DNA of 64,000 bases from Plantago ovata. Taxonomy: Eukaryota > Streptophyta > Magnoliopsida > Lamiales > Plantaginaceae. The notes under the pieces were generated by a model. That model was not told the origin of the DNA. It searched no databases and saw only the letters and a program-made list of their open reading frames with translations. The stretch covers positions 114,427,547 to 114,491,546 of the forward strand of contig CM051455.1 in the NCBI GenBank assembly GCA_028274465.1, written 5' to 3'. Below, piece by piece: positions 1 to 10,098 of this stretch; within the stretch, counting starts at the first letter, position 1; each line of letters opens with the position of its first letter. The position numbers were made by a program, and so were the translations under genes.

Positions 1-222
1 TCACTAGCTTCCATTATATTGATAAGAAAACTCTGTTCTTTGTTTGATTTCTGATTTTATAGAGTTTAAGTTAACTTAGATAAAGCTAGTATAGTCCTTA
101 GAGATCGACACTCGAGGTTATTTGCTGCTACACTACGTGCCCTTGTGTCGTTGTAGTTGTGAGTTACCTTAGGCTTAAAACAAATTTATTTGATTATTAG
201 AGTCTGACAATCTCGTTCATCA
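1..222 (+). mobile_element. Athila-like LTR, 3' part (element E, left LTR)
   Basis: The sequence matches the last 220 bp of the LTRs at 484-1688 and 15347-16548, sharing the cactcgaggttatt segment, the ttcgttgtagttgt-like segment and the aaacaaatttatttgatt run. It ends in TCATCA, the inverse of the TGATGA start of this LTR family. It is cut by the window edge. It is followed directly by sequence that in the copy at 16563-16860 lies near the 3' LTR, so most of the interior of this element has been lost. It is a fossil of Ty3/gypsy type. Confidence 0.75.
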
Positions 223-483
223 CTAGGTCCAGGTAGAAAATGTTACGAGAGACTATCTTGTTTAACATAGTGCATATTTGAATGTGTATGAGTCAATCGA
301 GGCATTCTTCAACCAATATTCATGTTATGATTCGTATGGTCATTGTTCATCAGTTTTTTATAGATTCAATAGATTAGTTCATTTCATTTGGCATGAGACT
401 CCATTTTGTATGTTGCATTTGTGTTTTGCATTAGAGTCTAGCTTAGTTGCTTGAGGACAAGCAAAGGTTCGGTTTGGGGAGTT
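223..483 (+). mobile_element. Athila-like internal 3' remnant with polypurine tract (element E)
   Basis: This stretch is the near-identical counterpart, in reverse orientation, of 16549-16840. It holds the gaggacaagcaaaggttcgg segment and ends in a purine-rich tract (GGTTTGGGGAG, 471-481) just before the LTR start at 484, the expected place for a plus-strand primer. No coding sequence remains in it. Confidence 0.7.
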
Positions 484-1688
484 TGATGAACGTGTATTTT
501 ACACTTTCATTCGAGTCTTTTTTCACCAATTTAGCTATCCTCTATGTTAATTTAACTATATTTTAGTGCATTTTATTAGAATAGTGTCACGTTTCCCTTT
601 TCTTTGCATTTTTCAGGTTTTAGGTAAAAAACGTGTTTTTATGGGCAAAAATATTAAAGAGGAGAAAGATTTGGTGTTTCGAAGCCATCCACGACGATTC
701 TAGAAGGTTCCGGATGAGATTTGAAGTCTAGGGGTCGAGTTTCGAGGCTTAAAGGTCACTAGAAGGCAAAATTCGAGTCCAAAAAGGAAACCAACACCAA
801 AAACGCGTGCCACCGACTCTGGAGGTCCTAGGCGAACCGCCTGGGACCGGGGGCGATTCGCCCCGTGCCAGGCGAACCGCCTGGCACGCTGGGCGGTTCG
901 CCTGGCGCCTCCCGGAAACTATATATATGTTTTGCCTGTTGTACGTTTTTATATACCTTTTCACCTTAGTTTTTAGGACGAATTCTCCAGAGCTTGTTCT
1001 GGGAATTCTTAGCATAGAGACATATTTTTCTTATCAATTTGGAGGATTGAGCATAGGATTGGACCTCGTTGTTTATCAATTCTTGCTTGTGAGCTGCAAT
1101 TCTTCGGAGATTGACGCCCTTCGTTGGTAACCTTGTATCTCACGATTTTTCTACTTTTATTTATTTCTTTCAACATGTTTTCATTCAATCTTGCTATGAT
1201 TATTGTTGATTTCGATATATCTATGAGTAGCTAAATCTATCATTGGTGATAGTATGTGATTTCTTAGCTAGGGTTCTTAATTATGCATGATTGGCTATAA
1301 CGCGATTCAAACTTGACTTATTGTTTTATTTCTTTGATCTATCTAAGCCCTCTATCTTCGTAGTGTCGTAGAACACATTGGACAATTCAATGATCTTAGG
1401 TCTCTATGCAAACATTCAAGTACTTCATGCATGATTATTAACCCGCTGCTTTGAATGATCATACTATCACTAACTTCCATTAATATTGATAAGAAAATCT
1501 GTGCTAAGTCGTTTGTTGAGTTTATAGTTTAAGTTAAATTAGATAAAGCTAGTTATAGTCCTTATATATCGACACTCGAGGTTATTTTACTGCTACGCTA
1601 CGTGCTTAGTTTCGTTGTAGTTGTAAGTTAACTTTTGCTTAAAACAAATTTATTTGATTGTTCGAACCTGACAAATTCGCACTCATCA
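484..1688 (+). mobile_element. Athila-like 3' LTR (element E)
   Basis: This 1,205 bp LTR starts TGATGAACG and ends CTCATCA. A cluster of four GC-rich palindromes (cores at 831-841, 852-862, 871-881 and 892-902) lies just before a TATATATAT box at 921-928. The 3' third matches 1-222. The same LTR type recurs at 1699-2861 (minus), 15347-16548 (minus) and, more diverged, at 60437-61696 (plus). The short frames inside it show no known protein and I read it as non-coding. Confidence 0.8.
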
Positions 1689-1698
1689 ATATGCCCAG

Positions 1699-2861
1699 TG
1701 ATGAACGAGATTGTCAGACTCGAACAATCAAATAAATTTGTTTTAAAGCCAAAGGCAACTTGCAACTACAACGAAAACCAAAGCACGTAGTGTAGAAGAA
1801 AGATAACCTCGAGTGTCGATCTCTAAGGACTATAACTAGCTTTAACTACTTAAACTTAAAATATAAATTCAGTAAACGACTTAGCAAAGATTTTACTTAT
1901 CAATTATGATGGAAGTTAGTGATAATATGATCATTCAAAGCGTCGGGTTATAATTATGCAAGAAGGTACTTGATGAGTTGTTATTAAGAATTCAATGATC
2001 ATGAATTGTCCTAGTGTTCCTCCAGGTTCAACACTTACGAAGATAGGTGGCTTAGCTAGATCAATGAAGAACAATCAATATCAAGTAATTCAATGGCGCG
2101 AGGCTACAATCATGCATAATTAAGAACCCTAGCAATGAATTCACATACTATCACCAACCTTAGATTTAGCTACTCATACATGGATTGCAATCAACAATAA
2201 TCAAAGCAAGAATCAATGAAAACATGTTGAATTGAATATATAAAAGCAGAAAAATCGTGAGATACAAAGTTACCAACGAAGGTTGTCAATCTCCGATGAA
2301 TCGCGTAAACTCACAAGCAATAAGTCTTCCAAAATCGACAAGAGAAAATATCTTCGATGCTAAATATTCCTAGAACAATCTCTGGAATTTCCTCTCTCAA
2401 AATATGGTGAAAAAGGTGTCCAAAATGTAGAAGAATATCTATCAAATACGAAGGGCATCAATCTCATATATATAGACTTCTGGAGGCACGGGGCGAACCG
2501 CCCCGCGTCCCGGGCGAACCGCCCGGGAGCTCCAGAGTCGGTTGGACGCGTTTTCTTCATTCCTTTTCCTTTTTGCACTCGGATTTTGCCTTCTAGTGAC
2601 CTTTAAGCCTTGAAACTCGTCCTCTAGGCCTCAAAACTCGTCCGGAAACTTCTAGATGCACCACGGATGACCTCGAAGCACCAAAACTTCATTCCTTCGC
2701 CAAAATTGCCCATAAAAAGTACGTTTTTCACCTAAAACCTGAAATATGCAAAGAAAAGAGAAACGTGACACTATTCTAATAAAATGCACTAAAATACAAG
2801 CTAAATGCAACCTAGAGGATAGCTAAATAGGTGAAAAAGACTCGAAAATACACTGTCATCA
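1699..2861 (-). mobile_element. Solo LTR, Athila-like
   Basis: This 1,163 bp LTR lies in inverted orientation only 10 bp from the preceding LTR. It is flanked by a perfect 5-bp target duplication, CCCAG at 1694-1698 and at 2862-2866, and no internal sequence follows, so it is a solo LTR left by recombination between two LTRs. Two palindromes with GGCGAACCGCC cores sit at 2492-2502 and 2513-2523, next to a TATA-like run at 2467-2474 on the minus strand. Confidence 0.85.
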
Positions 2862-3491
2862 CCCAGCTCCATGCGGACTGGAAACCAAAAGCAATTAAAA
2901 AATGGGGGAAACAAATCTAATGTTGGAGACGCGTTGTAATGCTCAGACTGTTTTAGATGACTCGGAAGTTTCGTTCTTCGAAGAAATCAAAGCATCACCA
3001 AGAGTACATGCTGATGACTGTTGAATGTGCATAAGCATGTCCAACACTCCAACCAACCTTGTGAACGTCAGTATTGCAGTTAGTTTTAAAAAAGCGACTT
3101 TAAGGAAGAAGATACTCAGGCAGGTGTCTTGAACATTACATTTCATTCTAACATTAGACATCTAATTTTGACACGGAGTCCGAAAATCTAGTCATTTTTC
3201 TGTACATAAATGAGATGTCTGCAAGTGTGATATTTGAGTGTCTGATGGAATCTATGGCAGTAAAAGCAATACTTGTGTGCTCTCTATGCTTAAAAACCTT
3301 TAGTATCTGTTTAGAGTGAGGGCATATTCTGCATGGATACCCTTGTTAACCAAAGAGCGGGACAGCGGGTTTGGGGATAGTAAAATGACACACCCATATT
3401 CGTTTCATAAACTAATTTTGTCCGATGAGCGCAAGATAGTGTTTGTATCATGTTTAATAAAGCTCTTGATCCACTTCCTCCTTCCCTTCAG
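2862..3491. other. Non-coding host flank upstream of the KEULE-like exons
   Basis: I see no convincing gene here. A short plus-strand open stretch directly after the solo LTR ends at a stop near 2917 and is not recognisable. The last 20 bases before 3492 are pyrimidine-rich and end in CAG, as expected for an intron 3' end. The upstream part is probably intron or intergenic DNA of the Sec1-type gene. Confidence 0.4.
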
Positions 3492-4314
3492 GAACTTGTT
3501 GAAAAACTTAGTAAAGGTGAACTACCTAAGAGTGATTATCCATGCATGAATGATCCTAGTCCTACCTTCCATGGAACCTCTCAGGCAGCATCTTCAAGGA
3601 TAACTCCAGTTCAAACTCCACATTCAATGAGATCTAGACGAACACCTACCTGGGCCCGTCCGCGAAACTCTGATGATGGATATTCAAGGTACTTGTGGCA
3701 TTTTGCTTATTTGCAATGTCATGGGTGGTTCTGCGAATTTTGGCCAAACTTTTTAAGTAAAGTGAACAAGTGCTGGACTGCTGCCTTTTTGTTTCACTTA
3801 AGAAGTTGATTGTCTTTTGGGTCTATCTGATGCATCTTGATGATTTACCATTAACTTTCTGAATTTGTCTTGCTTTTCTTGAAGTGATTCTATTTTGAGA
3901 CATGCTTCTAGTGACTTCAAGAAGATGGGTCAGCGGATTTTTGTATTCATCGTTGGTGGGGCGACACGATCTGAGGTACTAATGTCAAAAACTTAACTCA
4001 CTTTTCCAGGTTGGGCATATCATGATTCCCTTCACTATCTGTTTTCCTGCAGCTACGAGTTTGCCACAAGCTATCAACGAAGTTGAATCGCGAGGTTGTT
4101 CTAGGATCATCTAGTATTGACGATCCTCCATAGTTTATCACGGTACAGTGCTTAATCCTTTTCAGCGATCACGTCCCAATTGACTTTTTGATGAACCGCC
4201 TTGCTGGTAATTGAGGTGCAATTACTTATATGCTTCACTTATCTGTCTTTGATGCAGAAACTAAAGTTGATGACTGCTGCAAATGAGCTGTCATTGGACG
4301 ATCTTCAAATTTAG
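3492..4314 (+). pseudogene. KEU: KEULE-like Sec1/Munc18 protein, last four exons, with an internal stop
   Basis: Four exons with GT-AG borders can be read: 3492-3688, 3885-3975, 4053-4142 and 4258-4314, together about 144 codons and a stop. They encode the C-terminus of a plant Sec1/Munc18 protein: ELVEKLSKGELPKSDYPCMN, then SMRSRRTPTWARPR and DDGYS, then [40 protein letters not shown] and finally NELSLDDLQI. This closely matches what I recall of Arabidopsis KEULE. That protein binds syntaxins such as KNOLLE and promotes vesicle fusion in cytokinesis and secretion. In the third exon the codon at 4131-4133 is TAG where the family has CAG (DDPPQFIT), which removes the last 22 residues. Exons for the first roughly 520 residues are not seen, and LTRs lie directly upstream. 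It is either a 3' gene fragment or a gene whose 5' part lies outside the window. The family call is secure. The pseudogene call rests on the stop and the missing 5' part. Confidence 0.85.
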
Positions 4315-4670
4315 GTGCACAAAGTTGGAGATCTTTTAATTTGGGTTTCAATTTGTTTAGTTTTCATGTTTTGCCTCTGTTCAACATTGTTTGCTCCCTG
4401 CCCAATACGTGGTCGATGGCAGTGGATTGTAATCTATATTCTTGGGGGTTTGCTAGGAATCCACGGTCTGTCTGTCTGTATATGTAATCATGTAGTTGAG
4501 ACTTGAGATCCCATCATTTTCAGAGAATCGATTTGGCTGCTTCTATCTCTGCTCATTATTTTCGAACCTCCTTTCTCTTCCTTGATGTTTACTGTGTCTC
4601 TGGTGTTGTTTTCTCATCAAGTTCTAGGTTGTTTCTTCACATTTCACAGTACCATGTGTTTTTGCTTTTT
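4315..4670 (+). other. 3'UTR-like stretch after the KEULE-like stop
   Basis: This T-rich stretch follows the terminal DDLQI stop directly and shows no splice or coding signal I trust. The small frames here encode hydrophobic peptides typical of T-rich DNA. I read it as the former 3'UTR. Confidence 0.45.
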
Positions 4671-4786
4671 TTCTATCATGGGGGAGGCCTAATAGGCCGC
4701 CTCCTCACTGTAGCACATGGGCCCCACCGTGGGGCCCACATGCATAGTGAGAGAGGGGGCTTATTAGGCCTCCCCCTAGGATAGAA
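4671..4786. mobile_element. Small fold-back (MITE-like) element
   Basis: The arms are inverted copies of each other. The left arm begins TTCTATCATGGGGGAGGCC and the right arm ends GGCCTCCCCCTAGGATAGAA. The arms stay complementary nearly to the centre, where TGGGCCCCA-CCG-TGGGGCCCA forms the loop. The 116 bp length and imperfect arms fit a MITE. I found no clear target duplication, so the superfamily is unknown. Confidence 0.65.
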
Positions 4787-5339
4787 GAATTTGTGTTTTC
4801 CAACATGGTGGCTAACTGTCTATAACACATTCAGAGTGAGTTGCAGCGTTCCTGGAGAGATACAAGACCTACATGACTTATTAATTATCACTAGAATATC
4901 TTAAATGACTTGTTAACTGGTGCTTTCAGCTCCATGTATTCACTGATATACCTACCAGAAGCAGCAAGTGCAGAAACATACATCGTATTTCAAAAGCACC
5001 CGGTCTCATACATAAAATTAATAAAACTCAGTTTTTTTTTTACTTTCCGTCAAAGCCGGTCATAATGCAAGAGGCAAGAGCACACTTTCTAATTGTAGTT
5101 ATTAATCAGTTGTATAATACTCTCTTCCAACCAACGCCAAAGTTCTCATTTGGTTGACTTTTTTAGGTTTAATTTGGCCTTATATTTTTTCCAATCCATA
5201 TCGATGCATGTTTTAAGTTCTTAATAAGTTGTGAACAATCATTTTTACGAATTCAAGTTCTAGCACGAATTGATTATATCATAGTTCGTTTAAAAATAAA
5301 TGGGTGTTACAAAATACTTAATGAAATTATATTATAAAA
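4787..5339. other. Intergenic, nothing recognised
   Basis: This is AT-rich DNA without a recognisable gene, structural RNA or repeat end. AATAAA-like motifs near 5014 could be relics of polyadenylation signals of the preceding gene. Confidence 0.3.
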
Positions 5340-5790
5340 TATAGAGAAAATTTCTTAAAAGACCACATTAAGAAGAGGCTTCTAAAAAATAACCTCAATA
5401 TGCCCACAATTACATTTAAGACCAAAACTCACATTTTCAGAGTTGACCATGCATTATTTACAAAAATGCCATAGGCACAAAATGTGCAAACCAAACATGA
5501 CCTAACTATTTATTTCTTTTTTTATTTATTTTTCTAATTCTTTTTTCTTTAAAATTTTTTATTCCTTCAAATTCTTTTTTCTTTTAATTTTTTTTTAAAC
5601 AACTTCTTCTTCTTCTCTAACTCCGGTACCGGAGTTGTGCAAGCTCCTGGCCGGAGCTTGCAGAGCCTACCAGAGCTCTGCAACAGAGCTCCGGCCTGGA
5701 GCTTGCAAAGCTCAAGATCGGAGCTTTAAGCTCTAAGCCAGAGCTTTTAAGCTCCATATCGGAGCTCGGAGCTGTGCAAGCTCCGATCGA
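5340..5790. repeat. Repeat fragment with a T-rich block and a GGAGCT-rich patch (copy 1)
   Basis: The order is a sequence with gagaaaatttcttaaaagacc, a T-rich block at 5505-5600, a CTTCTTCTTCTCT run, then about 170 bp (5622-5790) packed with GGAGCT/AGCTCC words. The same order recurs at 7366-7730, so both belong to one repeat family. This copy stops where a copia RNase H fragment begins, so it is truncated. Confidence 0.5.
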
Positions 5791-6256
5791 AGTTGTATGG
5801 CTAATTAACTTGTTCAAAGATTTTTCAATAGAAATTCGAAAGCCAGTGGTGTTATATTGTGACAATCAATCAGCTGTTCATTTAACCAAAAATCCAGTGT
5901 TTCATGAAAGAACGAAACACATAGAGATAGACTGTTGTCACTATGTAAGAGAAAAGATTGAAGAAGGGATCATTAAGGTTCTACATATCTCTTCTAAAAA
6001 TCAACTAGCAGATGTGTTCACGAAAGGAATTTCAGGAGAAAACTTGTTAAAATTCTTTGGCAAGATGGGAGTTGCGAATATCTACACTCCAATCTTGAGA
6101 GGGAGTATCAAAAATCATGAGAGTGAAGAGACAGAAGCCGTTGATGTTGCCGAAGTTGCAGAGAAGAAACGAAGAACTGGAACAGAGCACGAACCAAGCC
6201 CCAAGCGAATCAAGAACGTTGCAGAGCGTCATGGAGCGCAGGAACACGCGATTTAG
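5785..6256 (+). mobile_element. Ty1/copia RNase H C-terminal fragment
   Basis: This frame encodes the end of a copia-type RNase H: VVLYCDNQSAVHLTKNPVFH, ERTKHIEIDCC and NQLADVFTKGISGENL. A charged, probably disordered tail of about 60 residues (EETEAVDVAEVAEKKRRTG onward) follows. Only the 3' tip of the element is left. Its 5' side joins the GGAGCT-rich repeat, and a polypurine tract and LTR follow. It differs clearly from the SIRE-type copies at 18480-60436 and is an unrelated, older copia fossil. Confidence 0.8.
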
Positions 6257-6275
6257 CCACACCAGATCACAACCC

Positions 6276-6500
6276 TTTGGAGGGAGAGTTTGAAATTCGT
6301 GGAACACGTTCCACGAATTTCTACCACACTGGACAGAAATAGTACCAAATTAGTACTACTCTGTACTATTTAAGGTTCTTCCGTGCTCACACAATTCTAC
6401 ACACAAATTTGCTCTTGTAACGTAGTGAATAGGGAAATTGCTTGGGGGTTTCGTGAGATTGTACCGTTAGGAGCATAATCCATTTACATTCCAGTATCAA
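6276..6500 (+). mobile_element. Polypurine tract and short LTR of the copia fragment
   Basis: A purine tract (TTGGAGGGAGAG, about 6278-6289) is followed by sequence beginning TGAAATTCGTGG, as expected for a short copia LTR of about 200 bp. A TATTTAAGG box lies at about 6368. The LTR opens with a nearly perfect 30 bp palindrome (6293-6322). The right border is uncertain, near 6490-6500. Confidence 0.5.
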
Positions 6501-6760
6501 ATATAGATTAGGGAAACATCTGAGCTTCTATATAAGAAGCAGTGTAATAGGCTCTGTTCTTTACCAATTTCCGCCGCAATAATACATCAAGTTTTCTCTG
6601 ATTTTTGTTAGATTTTGTAGTCCAAAACAATGGAGGGAATTTTGAAAATTTTTGAAATCTAAATGTTTTGAAAGGGACAAATGGTTGTTTTCTCAAATCA
6701 AGCAGCTGTCAGTCAATTGAGCTGGAAAAAAACCAAAAGGAAAACAATCAACTCCAATGA
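6501..6760. other. Unassigned stretch
   Basis: A TATATAAG box at about 6530 and a leader-like sequence follow the short LTR, but I cannot tie them to a gene or element. No coding sequence is supported. Confidence 0.25.
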
Positions 6761-7130
6761 AATGGACCGACCAAACCGGAACCGGGATGGGTGAAGATGA
6801 GCGTCGATGGTAGTGTACTTACCGGCATGAATAGTGTCCGGGACGAGAAAGTCGACTGGATCTGGGGTTTTCAACAGTGCCCATCGGTTATCCAAGCAGA
6901 AGCTGAAGCTATGAGATTGGGATTAGAGTATACTTGGCTTGGGAAAGGAGACATCAGCAGCTTGTTGAAACTGATTCACTCTTGCTTTATCAAATGGTGG
7001 TTATGGGAGAAATGGAGTGTGATGCAGAAGATGAAAGCTTATTGAGAACCGTGAACATTATTAGTATTAGAGACTTCATCCATCCATAAGCCTTGGGAGT
7101 AGTAATAAAATGGATAAGTAGAAATGGTAA
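6761..7130 (+). pseudogene. RNase H-like (RVT_3) domain fragment, frameshifted
   Basis: The first frame reads PEPGWVKMSVDGS, then WIWGFQ and SVIQAEAEAMRLGLEYTW. This is the plant RVT_3 RNase H-like pattern (WVK.NVDGS ... GFS ... EA.A...GL..AW). From about 6960 the match continues in another frame as VETDSLLLYQMV and SIRDFIHP, so there is a frameshift, and a stop follows. Such domains occur at the end of some plant LINEs and as small host or transposon-derived proteins. No ORF for an endonuclease or reverse transcriptase is next to it. Confidence 0.7.
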
Positions 7131-7365
7131 TACTTGTGTACACGTCTAGATTATACGGTCGGGTTACCCGGTTACCCCACCTCCCCAAATTCTACATTAT
7201 TTTTTTTAAGGACTCATATTCTTTTATTGAAAAAAAAAAGGCAAAGGATTTTCTAAAAAAAAAAAGTGAGAGAAAAGTAGACAATTGATATATGTTGAAT
7301 TGAACAAATATAATATATGTCGAACAAGATTATAGTGAAAAAATTAATATGTTTAAATTAGAGAA

Positions 7366-7920
7366 AATGTCGCATTAGTACCCTTCTATGAGGTCTAATT
7401 TCATTTTTAATCCAATTAGTTCTTCAATTACGTTTTGGTGACAAAATCAGGGTTTTGACGCCCAATATTTACCAAAATGTCATTGTCAAAAAAATCTCAA
7501 ACCAAACAAAGTCTTATCTCTTAACTACTTTAATATTTTTTTTCCTTTTTCTTTTTATTTTTTTCATTTTTTCTTATTCAATTCTTCTTCTTCTCCGGAA
7601 CCGGAGGTTGCTCCGGCAACCGGAGCTCGTGTCTGGAGCTTGGTCTAGATCGGAGCTTGATCCGGCGCTGGAGCAAGCTCCGGTGTCTGGACCTTGCTTT
7701 GGCGCTCCGGTACCGGAGCTCTAGAGAAGAAGAAGATGATTTTTTTTTTTAAATAATAAAGGTTGTTAGGCTCAAACAAAATTTGAAAATTGAACAGTGC
7801 TTAATTCACCTCTTCACCTCTTGGTCAAATTCGTGTCCCAAAATGTAATTGATAATCTAGTAGGAACTAAAATAATATTAAAGGCGCTAAGAAGGTACAT
7901 AAAAATAATGGACATGTTTA
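7366..7920. mobile_element. Candidate terminal-inverted-repeat transposon with GGAGCT-rich core (copy 2)
   Basis: The two ends are partly inverted copies. AATGTCGCATTAGTACCCTT near 7374 matches the reverse complement of the 7890-7915 region (CATGTCCATT..TGTACCTTCT), and both are flanked by TTTAAATT-like sequence. Between them are a T-rich block, CTTCTTCTTCTCC, and about 130 bp (7594-7727) of GGAGCT/CCGGAGC words. Long degenerate inverted ends with a non-coding core would fit a non-autonomous Mutator-like element. No target duplication was confirmed. Confidence 0.4.
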
Positions 7921-7965
7921 AATTAACTTAGCACATCGAGGACCGAGCATGCATTTTGTGCTAAA

Positions 7966-8067
<102 letters not shown>

Positions 8068-8109
8068 CGACATCACTTTATGACATTTTTTTGTATGAAT
8101 TTGCACTAT

Positions 8110-9331
8110 CACAATCCATTTAGGAAGGACTTATTTGGGGATGCATTGATTACTTAAGTAATATAGTTTTTTAACAAAATATTTATTCACTCTCCCAAAT
8201 GTGTCATGCATGTGTAAAACCAAGGAACCGAAAACAAATAGGAAGTGAGATGGGGTAATGGAACATATAATGTAATAATGGATGACCGTGTAAGTTCCAC
8301 GAGCATATTCATCTCCATGTCCTTGCTTTGTTTCCTAAACATCTCGATATTCCACCATCTCGGGTTTGACTAGAGTGCATTTGCGAACTCGTCACTTTGG
8401 GACTCTTGGCTCTTCGCTACTGCGGAAATATACTAGATGATCAAGCTGGTCAATCGAATATGATTTATAAGCATAATGTAAGTTTCTTAATCTCGCTAAT
8501 AGACTTCGGTTCATACAATCTAATGATCAGTTCTAGACGGATGATAATGATATCAAATCATTTGACACATCGATAGCAAGCATTTTATGGTACTTCCAAA
8601 ATCTGAATCCTACAACTACATCTAGTTGCTTCCGGGAATTAAAAGCACGATGCTAAGATAAAAAGATCCACTTACTCAAATCAATTCTACCCTAGACAAT
8701 TAATAAACATGCATGAACAATGCACCACTGCAATCATCTACCCAGATTCATAACATCTAAGTATAAATCATGATATCTCTACCACCAATAAATTGATTTG
8801 GTTACCCATGAACGTACGTAAGAACAATGACGGAAAGTAATTGTTGGTTAACACAAGTGCAATAAATAAAAGTACTTAGACAAAGTTATATAAAGAAAGA
8901 TATTGCCGAATTGAAGAATCGTAAATATTATGGCAAAGTTGGATCCAACAGGTCATGGTGAATGAAATTACAAAGAAAAGTAAAATTATAAGGCTTGAAG
9001 GTAAATTTGGTATTTTGGTTGGTTTGAGAGACCAACTCTCTCTCTGGGGGTTGAGAGGTATGAAGGAAGGTTGATTTTGTGTTGTATTGGTTATTACGGT
9101 CGAGTTCTACACTCTATATTGAGAGTGTTATGAAATATATGCTCAAGGTGCTCTAAAGACCACTTTATATAGTGTCAAAATCATCCATAATTCCAATTCC
9201 TAATCACGGAATCCAAAACTCGGAGGCAATCGCCGTGGAATATGTGGCGATCGCCTGGTCTTCATCTAAGTCAGCTAACTAAATCGGTTGGTTCGGGCGA
9301 TAGCTCGGTTATTTGTAGCAATCACATGTGT
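8110..9331 (-). other. Possible LTR fragment cut by the LINE
   Basis: No gene is visible. Read on the minus strand, two palindromic boxes (GGCGATCGCC at 9246-9255 and GGCAATCGCC at 9225-9234) precede a TATATAAAG-like box (9162-9172). This is the same order as in the Athila-like LTRs at 484-1688 and 15347-16548. The rest does not align to those LTRs by eye. It may be the promoter part of a related LTR family, ending where the LINE poly(A) starts. Confidence 0.3.
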
Positions 9332-9453
9332 CTTTTTTTTTTCTTTGGAACAAGGATAGTTTTATTCCAGAAGCGTTAAAAGCCCGTCATCACAATACAA
9401 TACAAAGAAATCAACAAAAACTCAAGATTATACGGTAACTATGAGTATCAAAA

Positions 9454-10046
9454 TTAGACTCTTGGAAAATCAACCAAGGAGTTGCAAAACTGGACTAATT
9501 TTGGATAAGCATGACATCTTCCAACAGCAGTAAAGACACTATCTCGCAGTAGTTGGTTCATGGGGCGTTGTTTCCCTTGAAAGATACACATATTGCGCTC
9601 AATCCACACCCCATAAACAAATTTTGTAACTACAGCCTTGAAAACACGCTTCCTTGGACTTTTCCCCTTCACAAGCGGCATCAAGTTAGTAGCCACAGCT
9701 TCCCAGGTACCAGCAGGGACAGACACACCAAACCAACATAATTGAGCTTTCCATGCCTTTTTTATTTCAGGGCAGGCAAACAAAAGATGATCAATGTCTT
9801 CATCTCCAACACAACAAAAAACACACTGTAAATCTGTCAAAACCTGAAATTGTCGTAATCGACTCTTTGTGGCAAGACGTTGCCAAAGAGCGAGCCAGAG
9901 ATAGAACTGAGCTTTACGGGACGCCCATTATGCAATATGAGCTCTCTCCAACTCACATGTGGAATTTTTGGTCTTATAATGTCATAGGCAAGCGCCTTAT
10001 CAAACCTCCCTGTTTGCAGGCCAAGTTCCTCTCTCTCGTATCTCAT
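9454..10046 (-). pseudogene. LINE ORF2, zf-RVT C-terminal domain
   Basis: The frames here encode the C-terminal zinc-binding region common to plant LINE ORF2 proteins: KIPHVSWRELILHNGRPVKL, then C..C......HL...C as CVFCCVGDEDIDHLLFACPE, and KAWKAQLCWFGV. Two frames are needed at 9837-9840, so a frameshift is present. The poly(A) tail follows at 9332-9342 after about 110 bp of 3'UTR. Confidence 0.85.
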
Positions 10047-10098
10047 TTCTACACTTCATAATTTTCTTGAACAAGTAAGATGCTTGGGCATCTACCTC

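Noticed and set aside
807-1130. 107-codon frame in the Athila-like LTR
   Set aside because: It runs across the palindromes and TATA box of an LTR and is not kept in the other LTR copies.
4315-4784. Two small hydrophobic frames after the KEULE-like exons
   Set aside because: They lie in T-rich 3'UTR-like DNA and in a fold-back element, and resemble no known protein.
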